A DNA stretch of 64,000 nucleotides, from positions 59,319,001 to 59,383,000 of the forward strand of contig JAUMIR010000003.1 in assembly GCA_030847615.1 (NCBI GenBank), given 5' to 3'. Below, in pieces: positions 43,953 to 54,140 of this stretch. The notes under the pieces were generated by a model, which saw nothing but the letters and a program-made list of their open reading frames with translations, made no database searches and was not told where the DNA came from. How positions within the stretch are numbered: position 1 is the first letter of the stretch; each line of letters begins with the position of its first letter. The position numbers and the translations under genes are program-made. This DNA comes from Gambelia wislizenii (taxonomy: Eukaryota; Chordata; Lepidosauria; Squamata; Crotaphytidae).

Positions 43953-44033
43953 TAGGTTTTCTGTGGGTTTTTTCCAGGCTGTAACCCACAGAAAACCTAT
44001 GGATGCTGGCCATGAAAGCCTTCGACTTCACTT
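43953..44033 (+). mobile_element. Minimal 81-bp Penelope-like insertion with inverted ends
   Basis: A perfect 18-base stem (ATAGGTTTTCTGTGGGTT at 43952 and its complement at 43983-44000) is followed by the PLE terminus (GGATGCTGGCCATGAAAGCC TTCGACTTCAC, read in two parts). It is bounded by a 13-bp direct repeat TGATATAAAACTA at 43940-43952 and 44034-44046. It thus contains only two opposing copies of the element's extreme end. Confidence 0.85.
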
Positions 44034-44046
44034 TGATATAAAACTA

Positions 44047-45349
44047 CTTAGTTTTTAAAATGAGAAGTGTTTTAAAAATATCTTTTGTTTTTGCACTGGC
44101 AATATAGTGGTGGGAGGAGGGACATACCCCCATGATGAGATGAAGGTGCTCCACATATGAGTACAGTATTCATATTTTTCATGATAGTGCTTATAATGAA
44201 AATGATTAAGGTATTAGAAAAAAAACCATATGTGTTTCTGGATACTTCAGGGAACAAAATCACAAAAATGGAGCACTATTTGCACAAGCTCCACTAAAAC
44301 GACTAAAAGATGCATAAAGCTATAAATATATTCATAGTCTACGTACACGTGTGATGCATTCATGTCTGATTATGCTCTTTACTGTACAGCATTCTGATTT
44401 TAGCACAGTTGAAATTCATCTGGGGCCACTAGGTGGGGCTAGTAAGTCTTGTAAGAACCTCTGTGGCTACCACAACTTAACCCTGTTTTAGACTTTTTCA
44501 GAGTTGGGTGGGAAGGGAAAGAGTGTTTTGTTTAAAACAAATAGATAGGCAGACAGACAAAAGAAACCAGAGCAGTCCTTACTAATCTCACAAGGAAGGT
44601 AAACTTTGCTGTTGTAAAATGGAGGTTCTAACTTGTTTTAATCCATATATATTGAACTACAGTATACAATGCTTGGTTCAAGAATAAAAGCAGGTTAAGA
44701 AACACCCACTCTTCATATTATTTAAAAGATTTTTTTCCTCGTTTTCAGGAAGTTCACTGACATTTGGGGCAATGCAAGGTAACCCACCAAGTGCAAATAA
44801 CCAGGTGAAATAAACCCCAAAAGAATGGCTGTATTTGCTGCAACCAGCATTCAAATAGGGTTCTGTTTTGTTTACAAAACTGGTTAGTGTTTTGTGTCTA
44901 GTTTTAATAACTTTTATGGTAGTCTCAGCACACACACAAATGTGAACACACACACATACAAACAAACAATATTAGGCAGTGAGATTCCAAAGAAATAACA
45001 TTTCCAAGCTCTGAATGAAATCTCAGATATGTAAACTGAGGGAAATGCTTTTCTATTGTCCATTAAAAATCTGGAGTTAGGAGGAAATAGTGTAGTAGCT
45101 CTGCACCTCTAAATTTTTTTAATAATTGTCTTAGTGCAGTGGGAAAGAATAATTTTAGACTGGGTATTGGGCTTTGGCATACGCTTTCATGAACTGCAGC
45201 CCTCTTCAACAAATATAGCCTGTGCATCTGCTGAACTGAGCTGCAGCATGTGAAGGCTATGCCAAATAAAACATGTTACTCTTTAAGGCAGGGATGTGAA
45301 TTTTGTGGTCTCCTAGATCATAGAATTATAGAAGTGAAAGGAACTGAAA
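44047..45349. other. No gene seen
   Basis: (CA)-rich tract at about 44931-44956. No coding region or repeat family recognised. Confidence 0.5.
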
Positions 45350-45440
45350 AAAACTAGTGTTGCTGGACTGTAACTCCCAAAAATCCTAGCCGGCATAGCC
45401 AAGGGTGAGGAATGCTGGGAGCTTCAATAAAGCAACATCT
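45350..45440. repeat. hAT-like MITE fragment (CTGTAACTCCCA type)
   Basis: GCTGGACTGTAACTCCCAAA, AATCCTAGCCGGCATAGCCA and GGTGAGGAATGCTGGGAGC; the expected second arm is decayed. Confidence 0.5.
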
Positions 45441-45543
45441 GAAAGGCCACATAACACTTCCACATACACTCTAAAGTGCCACAGGACTCTTCTGCAAATG
45501 TCACATTTAGTAGTTGCTGGCTGCAAAACAATAGAGACACATT

Positions 45544-46629
45544 CAATGTGAAGTCTAAGGCTTTCACAGCCAGCATCCATAGATTTTCCTTGGGTTTTTT
45601 CCAGGCCGTGAGGCCATGTTCTGGAATACTATAGTTTATTTCTGACATTTCACCTGCATCTGTGGCTGGCATCTTCAGAGAATGGTTGGGTAGGAGTGTG
45701 TGTGGAGCTTATATGCTGTGAACCCCTGTTGGGGAGTATATGTAAATTTGTGTAATTGAATGGTTAGTTTCTGGGTATAGAAATGCAAGGTTGATTAGTG
45801 TCTGGCTAATGGTTGGTTGATGGGCATTATCTCTTGGAAATACCCCTGTCCCTGGGTGGAATTCCTTTGGAAGTGTTGAGTTTTGATTCTATTGTTTACC
45901 ATACATCAAAGGAGTCACAGACAGAATAGGGAAACTGATGAGGAAACACAACCTCCAAACAATCTACAGACCAACCAAGAGAATCCAAGAAATGCTACAC
46001 TCAGCAAACGACAAAATAGACCCTGTCACAGCTGCAGGAGTTTACCGCATACCATGCAGCTGTGGACAAGTTTACATAGGGACCACTAAATGCAGTGTGC
46101 AAACATGAATCAAGGAACATGAGAGACAATGCAGTCTGGGCCAGCCAGAAAAATCAGCAGTAGCCAACCTGGACACAAAATGTTATTTAAAAAGACAGAA
46201 ATTCTGGACCAGGCCAACAACTATCATGTCAGAATGCACAGAGAAGCTATTGAAATCCACAAACACCTGGACAACTTCAATAGGAAAGAAGAAACCCTAA
46301 AAGTAAACAAATCTGGCTCCCAGTTTTGAAAAACAAAAGAATCAAAACTCAACACTTACAAAGGAATTCCACCCAGGGACAGGGGGATTTCCAGGAGACA
46401 ATGGCCCATCAACCAACCATTAGTCAGACACTAATCAGCCTTGCATTTCTATACCCAGAAACTAACCATTCAATTACACAAATTTACATATACTCCCCAA
46501 CAGGGGTTTATAGCATATAAACTCCACACACACTCCTACCCAACCATTCTCTGAAGATGCCAGCCACAGATGCAGGTGAAATGTCAGAAATAAACTCTTC
46601 CAGAACACAGCCTCACGGCCCAGCAAAAA
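45544..46629 (+). mobile_element. Penelope-like element, endonuclease end with inverted terminal copies
   Basis: The left ~340 bases (45544-45885) are the reverse complement of the right ~300 bases (46330-46629), including ATTTCACCTGCATCTGTGGC / GCCACAGATGCAGGTGAAAT and TTCTGGGTATAGAAATGC / GCATTTCTATACCCAGAA. Between them is a GIY-YIG coding remnant in plus orientation. Flanking AGACACATTC and AGACACACTT may be a diverged target duplication. Inverted partial copies at the 5' side are a known feature of Penelope insertions. Both ends carry a hammerhead-like CTGAAGATGCC...GAAA motif. Confidence 0.88.
45899..46329 (+). pseudogene. PLE C-terminal GIY-YIG endonuclease remnant
   Basis: It reads PYIKGVTDRIGKLMRKHNLQ, YRPTKRIQEMLHSANDKIDP and then GVYRIPCSCGQVYIGTTKCS, which holds the GIY (here GVY) and YIG motifs and the CxC linker cysteines typical of Penelope. 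A TGA at about 46108 (CGA expected) and a frame change near 46175 follow. The last part gives NNYHVRMHREAIEIHKHLDN with the conserved glutamate of the GIY-YIG fold, then NFNRKEETLKVNKSG. The reverse transcriptase domain is absent. Family role: nicking the target for reverse transcription. Dead copy. Confidence 0.85.
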
Positions 46630-47036
46630 AGACACACTTTAAACATATCCCCACTGTGTACATAGCAGGCCCTACTTCAAGAAAGTGAAAATTTCTTTGC
46701 AAGACAGGAAAGGCAATGCCTTTAATGAAGAGCTGGCTTGCCTATCACTTTTCTGCACCAGAGGCAAGCTAGCTGAAGTTCTCTTCTGGCATCATCTCTC
46801 ATGGGAGAAAGCCATCCTGTGCATACAGGCATGGATGGTTTTATTATTTAATTGAAATAATAATTAAAGTACTAGAAAGAGTACCATCACAACAGCTACA
46901 GAAATTCTAGCCAGCGTTTATGTGCCACAACTTTTTCTACACTGCAAGTCATCCCTGTTGAACAGAGGTACAGTAACTATGGGCTAGTTTGCAACAGACT
47001 GGCCAGTGTGTGTCTGGACTGTACCACTTCCCTTTC
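46630..47036. other. No gene seen
   Basis: Nothing recognisable. Confidence 0.5.
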
Positions 47037-47137
47037 AGAGCCTGGAAAAGTTATTTTTGGACTATAGCTCCCAGAATCATCCTGCTAACTCAAGGGATTC
47101 TGAGAGTGGCAGTCAAAAAAACAAATTTTCCAAGCTC
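47037..47137. repeat. hAT-like MITE (GGACTATAGCTCCCAGAATC type)
   Basis: Left AGAGCCTGGAAAAGTTATTT and right AACAAATTTTCCAAGCTCT are inverted; inside are GACTATAGCTCCCAGAATC and GGGATTCTGAGAGTGGCAGT. Compact copy, about 100 bp. Confidence 0.65.
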
Positions 47138-47529
47138 TGTGCCGTGACTGAATTCTCCTACACACAAGCCTATTTTCTTATATGCTATTTTGCTATGTGT
47201 AGGATTGTTATTCAGGAAGGCAGTTTTGTATATGTAATCCTCCCATGTAGTGTGAACTAATACAATCAAGAAACAGGTTTGCCACTGCAGGGTCATGACT
47301 CTCATCCAGAGCAGCAGCCTAGATGCCAAATCCATTGGCACCAAAGGGCAACCCATGCCTCAGTATCCTGAGCTGTGGTTGTGGATCAGTGACTCTTGAG
47401 TCTAAGGACCCCTGAAGTTTCTGATTCTGATCCCCACCACCACCACACAACTACAAGAAATAAACTCACAAAAATTTAGGTACATACATCTCCAGGTAGA
47501 CCCATTAATGTCAGAAGCACCCAGAAGGA
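47138..47529. other. No gene seen
   Basis: Nothing recognisable. Confidence 0.5.
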
Positions 47530-47695
47530 CTTAGAATAATAGAATAATAGAATCGTAGAGATGGAAGAGACCACAAGGGCCATCTAGTCCAACCCCCTGC
47601 CCTGCAGGAATTCACACTCAAACCATTCTTGACAGATGGTCATCTGTTTAAAAACCTCCAAAGAAGGAGACTCCACCACACTCTGAGGACATTCC
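47530..47695 (-). mobile_element. CR1 LINE 3' end
   Basis: AGAATAATAGAATAATAGAA (degenerate octamers), GGGCCATCTAGTCCAACCCC, CTGCCCTGCAGGAATTCACA and AAAACCTCCAAAGAAGGAGA are the reverse complement of the CR1 terminus at 19800-19913. Confidence 0.85.
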
Positions 47696-47824
47696 TCAGA
47701 CTTATCAGACTGCTAGGCATCATGCAGAGGCAGACTGTGAGAGGACTCTTGGTTCACTCCAGAACTTTTCTGCAGCACATTGCTTATTTGGAGTTAGAAC
47801 ATAGTTAGAACTAGGCCAAAGTCC

Positions 47825-48055
47825 ATACCCTCCAACTACCCCAATTAGTCAGGGACAATCCCAATTAATCTGCTGTCATCCTGCTTTTTAAGTTGCTCTT
47901 ACAATGTCCCAGCTTCTCTCTCTCTCTCTCCCACTTTACCCTTTGTCATCATGCTACTTCAATTGCTGCAAATGAAATTCAATGTGCAAATATAGTTTGT
48001 ACTCAATTAACTCAGCAGAGGGATAGGAGAGGAAGGGCTGAGTGTAGTCTAGCCT
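47825..48055. repeat. CATACCCTCCAAC-ended repeat, copy 1 (partial)
   Basis: CATACCCTCCAACTACCCCA, GACAATCCCAATTAATCTGC, GTTTGTACTCAATTAACTCA and GCAGAGGGATAGGAGAGG match the left two-thirds of the full copy at 56690. The right inverted end is missing. Contains a CT run at 47919-47930. Confidence 0.6.
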
Positions 48056-48248
48056 TCTACTCTCTCTGTTGACTAACAAAATCACAGGTTAACTCGAGCT
48101 AAGGTGGACTGTAATGCCTCTTAAATATAATCCTCCTCATGCATCTTAAAACACCATGTTATTGTACAAGAACACTAGAAAGTGCCATCTTTATACAACA
48201 CATCAAAACGTATCTGTACTGGTCAGGAATAGTTAGTTAGTTAGTTAG

Positions 48249-48503
48249 TTATACCCCACTCTTCAGCCACAAGGCTATCAGAGTGGCTTACAAATTGTTT
48301 TAAGCAATAGCTATTTACACATCTACACTGCATTAAACAGTTTCCAACGTTTTTTAGCTAATTGCCCCCCACAAGCTGGGTACTCAATTTACCGACCTTC
48401 AAAAGGATGGAAGGCTGAGTGAACCTTGGAGCTGGCTGGAATTGAACTTGCAATGTGGTGACTTGCAGTACTGGCATTTAACCACTGCACCACCAGGGCT
48501 CCA
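48249..48503 (-). repeat. tRNA-derived SINE (GGAGCCC family), near full length
   Basis: On the minus strand it begins at 48503 with GGAGCCCTGGTGGTGCAGTGG and a TTAAATGCCAG stretch, has the B-box-like AAGTTCAATTCC, then CAGCCTTCCATCCTTTTGAAG and a 3' tail rich in simple repeats. A (TTAG)n run at 48230-48250 abuts it. Confidence 0.85.
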
Positions 48504-49324
48504 TGATACACACAGACACACTTACTTTGTTGTTGTTGTTGTTGTTTTAATTGAGTGCTGGTAAGTTCAAGGAACCCTTCAGAGGGCACCATCCTCTGGG
48601 AGAGAAAGCACTGGTTATATAGATCTGGTTATTCATAAATATATAGGTTATCCAGAGTGATGGAGACATGGGAACAACCACACAGGTTAGTCTCCAATCA
48701 GCTTTCCACAGCTCAGACCCAGGCTGCTTCCACCAATTTTCATGATGCAGCCTAAGATCCAGGCAAGAACTAGTCTGAGAGCACCCACCAAAGTAGAAAG
48801 CTATTACTCATATGCTAGCACAACTATCACATCCCATTAGAGTTTATGTATTATACCAAAGCCCAAGTCTTGTCAGCCTAGTGGAACAGTCACTTGCACT
48901 TCTTTACTCTTTTACAAGTAACCACTAAATACTATTTAAGCTCATTCAAACATCTTCATAGATGGTGATAGACATGATAGAACGCAGTGGCGGCACCTAT
49001 CTTATCTGTTACATGATCTCTTTTCCATTAAATATCTGAGTCCCTCACATTCCAATGAGTAGTAAGTTTTCGTACAGTGCAGAACTGAACAAGAAATGCA
49101 GGTAGCTGGAATGCAGACATGATGTCAACTTCCCCAGGGTAAAACTAATTTATCTCTAAGTGAATGATCTAAAAATGTAATGGGCATTACCTGAAAGCAA
49201 TTATGCAATTTGCTGAATCAGCAAAAATAAGGAAATAAAGTAGGTAAAATGTTTGAAAGTAAGAAATTTAGCATATCAGTGGTATGCTATCATCCTTTTA
49301 AAAATGTTACTTTCATTTACCATT
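48504..49324. other. No gene seen; (GTT)n run
   Basis: (GTT)n at 48530-48547. Nothing else recognised. Confidence 0.5.
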
Positions 49325-49334
49325 ATAATGAATA

Positions 49335-50014
49335 AAGAAGAATAGACAGTACAATGGCTCTATAGACACTAATTTTTGTGCTTCGCCTCAGGTGTTTGTT
49401 ACTCCAGACTCTTTTGTAAAGTCTTCCAAGTGCACTATATGCCTTCATCATACGCTTTCATCAGCGCTGTATATGTACAATCTTAAATATACACTGGACT
49501 GACTATGTGACGAATGTTGCTGTCCTTGAGCAAGCAGGGATCACCAGCATTGAGTCCATGATATTGAAAACACAGCTGCACTGAGCAGGGCACGTTTCTA
49601 GGATGGAGGACTATCGCCTCCCAAAAATAGTACTCTACAGTGAACTCGCTACGGGTCAGTGTAAGAGGGGCACTCCAAGAAAGTGATACAAGGACTCCCT
49701 GAAACAACATCTCAGGCTCGGCCAAATTGATCACCAACAATGGTCCGTCCTGGCCTCACATTGGGAGGCATGGAGATGCACTATCCACAATGCTGCAGCC
49801 TTATCTGAGAACTCATGTTGAACAAGTCTTGAAGAGAAACAACAATGCAGAAAGAATCACAACCCGGAAACATCACCCAAGGAGACCTTCTGCTGTGCTT
49901 TCTGCAACCGGGCTTGTTTATCTCGGATTGACCTTTTCAGTCATCAGCGCGCTTGCAGAAAGTGCGGGATGAGTCCTTCCTGAATCTTCGTTTGCAAAGA
50001 AAAGCCAGAGGGAG
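49335..50014 (+). mobile_element. Vingi/RTE-like LINE, copy D, with 5' inversion
   Basis: The first ~110 bases (49335-49445) are the reverse complement of an element segment (RT region AFGRLHKRVWSNKHLR). From about 49446 the element continues in forward orientation to the hairpin (one change: TCTTCGTTTGCAAAGA) and a short GA tail. A perfect 10-bp duplication ATAATGAATA lies at 49325-49334 and 50015-50024. About 45 bases of element between the inverted and forward parts are missing. This is the classic outcome of twin priming. Confidence 0.93.
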
Positions 50015-50087
50015 ATAATGAATAGCTGCACTGTTTTTTTAAGACCTGGGGAAAGTTTATTACCATCCTTTTCTGGAACTACAATAG

Positions 50088-50168
50088 CCACAGATGCAGG
50101 CGAAACATCAGAAAGAAACTAGTCCAGAACACGGCCTCACAGCCCGGAAAAAAACAAGGGAAATCTAC
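50088..50168 (+). repeat. Penelope-like element 3' end fragment
   Basis: GCCACAGATGCAGGCGAAAC, ATCAGAAAGAAACTAGTCC and GCCTCACAGCCCGG match the forward PLE ends at 22000 and 46560. The upstream half of the hammerhead-like motif is cut off. Confidence 0.75.
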
Positions 50169-51558
50169 ATATATCAAACTTAAATGCTTTCTTTCTAATT
50201 TTTAGAAAACATTTAGATTCTCTCTTTGCTTGTTATCTCATTTATAATGGCCATGTCCATATTTTGTTAGTCATTGTGTATGTAAGCAAACCTGCATAAC
50301 TGCTAGTTTAGCAAGCATGAGCAGAGTTAGTAATCCCCCATTCTATACAATATTGTTCTTTTTAACCAGACATTTACATTACAGGATTGTTTCTTCCCAT
50401 GACAGATGCTAACATAGCTTGCTGATAAAGCTAAAAGAGCTAATCGAATGATGAAATAGTCTATGCAATATAAATATGTAAATAAATCAGCACATGCAAG
50501 CTATTCTTGAGGGTTTACATTTGAAAGCCAGTGCTACCTTTTGGTTTGGGGAATGAACATGAATCTAATTTGTTCCAAGCCACACCCAAGACCCTTTGGT
50601 TCTATGCCTCTGCTGCTGTTTGATCAACTACCTCAAAGGGGCAAGGCAGGCAGCAATGACTGCTCAGTCAGATTGGACTAATTGCACAGGTTGACTTATC
50701 TTCTTGAAGTACCTCCACCACTAGTGTTCTACCTCGCCCTGCAGAGAAATCAATGAGGCTTTCTTCACTATAATGGATGGGTGAGAATTTCATTTTCATT
50801 CATTTTTTATGAGAATTTACCAACACTTGCATATTTCATCGTAGTCAGGCACTTAAGATCATGTTAAGATATTTACGCACTTTCTCCCCCATTTCTCCTC
50901 TAGAAACATAATGTATTTCTCTAAATGTTGTCAATGTCTACACTGGCAGGAAACCCAGAACCTGCCTTGTACCCCTGTGGATGTTTTTGGTCTGTAGCAA
51001 CCCCACAAATGCCACACTCACTTCTCTGGAGTATCCCGCCACATTGTCACCATTGGTAAACTCACATCAGCATAAAAGGGCAGTCCAACACTGATCACAT
51101 GTCCTATACATGGTATTATTTCCACCCAAACAGCCAGGGCTGCTCCAGGTTTTTTTCCTGTTCGCTCATGCATGCAAATATACATACATTGTCCTTACTA
51201 GATAAGTGATGATATGCTTATCCAGCTATGCATGCAATTAAAAAAAAATTAAAAAATAAAGTACCAGAAAATAATCCCGTCCACTGGAAGCCCCACCCAC
51301 AGCTTCACTCCAAAGTCACTTCACAGCCACCACACAGCTAATAATCCAAGTTTTCCCTCTAACGCGGAGCAAACCGTGAATCTTTCAGACCCAGATTTTC
51401 CTTCAGAAACCCCAATGAAGATGAAAATCCATGGCATCATAACTACGAAGTGAGTACAGGGGTGGGGGTTGTCCATTGATGCAACACCTCTAGTCTGTTT
51501 GGAACTAACAATTTAATTTAGGCTGTAGAGTATGGCAAAATGGGGATGGAAGGGGCAA
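50169..51558. other. No gene seen
   Basis: An A-rich run at 51237-51260. No coding region or repeat family recognised in this 1.4 kb. Confidence 0.5.
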
Positions 51559-51945
51559 GCAGGCTCCAACTATCCTTCAAATGTCCAAGTTTAGCAAGGA
51601 CAGTCCTGATTAATCCTGTGTCAGCTCCCGTTTTGAGCTGCTTTTAAAATGTTCCAGATTTTCTCTCTTTTTTCCACTTCCTCCTTTGTCCTCAGCTTAC
51701 TTCAATGGCTAAATGGTTCAAAGTGCAGAAGTACCTACTTTGCACTCAATTAGCTCAGCAGGGGGGAGAGGAGAGGTGGTGGGGGAGAGTCATTCCCTTC
51801 CCAGTAGACTCAGGCAAAAGCAAATTGCTGCAGCCTCTCCATGTGTTCTTTCTCATTAATAACTTGCCATATTTTGTCCACACTCCAATGTTGCTTGGCC
51901 ATACATACATGTCCCAGTTTTCCTCTATCAAATGTTGGAAGCCAT
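51559..51945. repeat. CATACCCTCCAAC-ended repeat, copy 2
   Basis: GCTCCAACTATCCTTCAAATG, GACAGTCCTGATTAATCCTG, ACTCAGGCAAAAGCAAATTG and the right end TCAAATGTTGGAAGCCATGG match copy 3 at 56690 throughout. Overlapping open frames on the plus strand (51705-52065) are not supported as genes. Confidence 0.65.
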
Positions 51946-52674
51946 GGAAAGGCAGCTGTGGGTTTGGCTAGCTACAGAGAAGACATTTCAGGGGTATACA
52001 CCAGACTTTCTCCCAACTGGCACCCTTCAGGTAGGTTGGACTCCTTTCATTCCCAACCAGCATGACCAATAGCCAAACTAGCTAGACACAGTGGAAGTTT
52101 ACTTATTGATAGCATTTATATTTCACAATACAACTGGAAAGTTTGTCACAGTAACCAATGTGTCAGTTAAAAAATAAACACAGAACAAGTCAAATCAAGC
52201 TAAGCTTATGGTCTAAAAAGACATGAGACAAAAGGAGACAGGAAAGGAAAAGCAAAACAAATCAACTCATGCACAAGTTCTTAATATGATGAGGTTTGTA
52301 GAATGAACAGAAGTAATGCAACTGTAATACAGTTATGCAGCTAGGGGAGGTTAATTTTCTCAATGTGACCACCTATGCTAGAAACAACTTAAAGACAGGA
52401 AGAGTCCAAAACAGCTGATCTATCAGTATAAGTGATGAGGTGTTCTCTTGTTTGTAACCTCGTGAAATGCCTGCTGGGACTTCAGAGGAGAGGCAAAGTG
52501 CAGTGGTGCTGGGCTCTCAGAAGGTGTGGTAGTGGCCCTACTTTCCTTCTCTCCCTCTTACAGAATCACACAGAAGATTTATGGTGCCCAAGACAGATAT
52601 GAATGGGCGCGGGGCTTGTCATTACCCCCTTCAAAGATCCATGCATGTGGGACAATCCCAGGGCCAATATTACA
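51946..52674. other. No gene seen
   Basis: Nothing recognisable; an AAAT-poor mixed sequence with no strong feature. Confidence 0.45.
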
Positions 52675-52930
52675 AATGCCAGTACTGCAAGTCACCATGT
52701 TGCAAGTTCAATTCCAACCAGCTCCAAGGTTCACTCAGCCTTCCATCCTTTTGTAGGTCGGTAAAATGAGTACCCAGCTTGTGGGGGCAATTAGCTAACA
52801 CACATTGGAAACTGCTTAATGCAGTGTAGATGTGTAAATTGCTATTGCTTAAAACAATTTGTAAGTCATTCTGATAGCCTTGTGGCTGAAGAGCGGGGTA
52901 TAAATAAATAAATAAATAAAAATTAAAAAA
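52675..52930 (+). repeat. tRNA-derived SINE (GGAGCCC family), head lost
   Basis: AGTTCAATTCCAACCAGCTC (B-box region), CAGCCTTCCATCCTTTTGTA, GGTCGGTAAAATGAGTACCC and GGGGGCAATTAGCTAACACA are present. The tail ends in (AAAT)n at 52901-52920. Confidence 0.85.
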
Positions 52931-53347
52931 AAAACAGGGGCCGGTGTGATATAGGGTACTCTGAGGAAGGAGGCCCTCGCTTTGGTCTATAAGAAAAAAT
53001 TGTCAAAATTACAACCCCCTGTGTATGGCGCTGCCCTCTGTGACAAATAAAAGTACAGCTGTGAGCTGAGAAGACCAGAAGACAGCTGACCAATCTGAAG
53101 ATAGCTGGAGCTAGCCAATGAGAGAGCAGCTGGGAGCAGATAAATAGCCCAGGCCATGAGAAAGGGAAAGAGGATAGGGACGGTTCTTAGAAGAGATAGG
53201 AACCAAGATGAATCAATTGGTCAGAGTTCCTGAGGGAACTAAGTTTTAAAAGGATAAGAGTGGAAGAAAGGATAACGCTTATTATTTACAGAACTCTAGT
53301 AGAGAGAGGGTCCATGTTGTTAAGTTGTAACAGTCAGAAGAGATGTA

Positions 53348-53957
53348 CAGTTGTCCCTTCACATTCGCAGGGGTTCAATTCCCCAGAGCCCCGCAAATGT
53401 GAAAATTCCGCGAATAACAACTGCTTTCCCCCTCCCCTGCCAGAGCAACCATGTCACTTTCCCCCGCCTCCCCTCCCTCCCAAGGCCTTCACGGGGCCTC
53501 CGGAGACCCTCCAGAGGCCCCGTGGATGCCTCCACAGCCCTCCCCCTACCTCCCAAGGCCTTCATGGGGCCTCCGGAGCGTCTCCAGAGGCCCCGTGATT
53601 CCCTCCCCGGCTTCCCCCCTCCCGCCCAGGGCCTTCATGAGGCCTCCAGAGCGTCTCCGGAGGCCCCATGGAGACCTCCCCGGCCCTCCCACCCTCCCAC
53701 CCGGAGCCTTCCTAGGGCCTCCGGAGCGGCTCCGGAGGCCCCATGAGCCCCCCTCCTGCCTGGGGCCTTCATGGAGCCTCCAGAGCATCTCCGGAGGCCC
53801 CATGGAGGCCTCCCTGGCCCTCCGTCCTCCCACCCAAGGCCACCACGGGGCCTCCAGAGGCCCCGTGTTGCTGCTTTTGGGAGGGCGGGGACCCTCCCAA
53901 AACTCGCGAATATTCAAAACCGCGAATGTTAAGTTCGCGAATGTGGAGGAGCAACTG
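53348..53957. mobile_element. Tigger-like MITE with GC-rich interior
   Basis: Ends CAGTTGTCCCTTCACATTCG and CGAATGTGGAGGAGCAACTG are inverted repeats flanked by TA (53346-53347 and 53958-53959). Sub-terminal AATTCCGCGAATAAC and GTTAAGTTCGCGAATG also pair. Between the ends lies a GC-rich minisatellite (53485-53870). The open frames on both strands (up to 169 codons) come from the minisatellite. Confidence 0.88.
53485..53870. repeat. GC-rich minisatellite of about 73-bp units
   Basis: Six units start near 53485, 53559, 53632, 53707, 53765 and 53838. Each begins CCTTCATGGGGCCTCCGGAG and continues CGTCTCCGGAGGCCCC, so each unit holds a short palindrome GGGGCCTCCGGAG / CTCCGGAGGCCCC. Spacing is about 73-75, with one shorter unit. 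Confidence 0.85.
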
Positions 53958-54140
53958 TAGTATTGTGTATGAAATAGCTACATTGGATATGAACCTGTAA
54001 CTCAGAACTGTTATTACCAATTTTTAAGAACAAGAAGTCTTGCCTTCTACTGTTTTATTAAAACCTATATTGGCCTCTGAGTTAGTATTTGAAAACTGCT
54101 ACCATTGTGTATTCAGTAGATTATTGACGGGGAGGTGACA

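Larger units (their letters stand above)
53001..54140 (+). mobile_element. Possible solo LTR carrying a Tigger-like MITE
   Basis: Left TGTCAAAATTACAACCCCCT and right GACGGGGAGGTGACA give TG...CA ends. Inside are a CCAAT-like TAGCCAATGAGAGAG (about 53112), a TATA-like AGATAAATAGCCC (about 53139) and a TATTAAAACC signal (about 54058) near the 3' side, an order that fits an LTR. No matching 5-bp target duplication was found, and the boundaries are uncertain. The MITE at 53348-53957 splits it. Confidence 0.35.

Noticed and set aside
53351..53960. Long overlapping open frames on both strands, proline/arginine-rich
   Set aside because: They arise from the GC-rich ~73-bp minisatellite inside a TA-flanked Tigger-like element; both strands stay open for the same compositional reason and no domain is seen.
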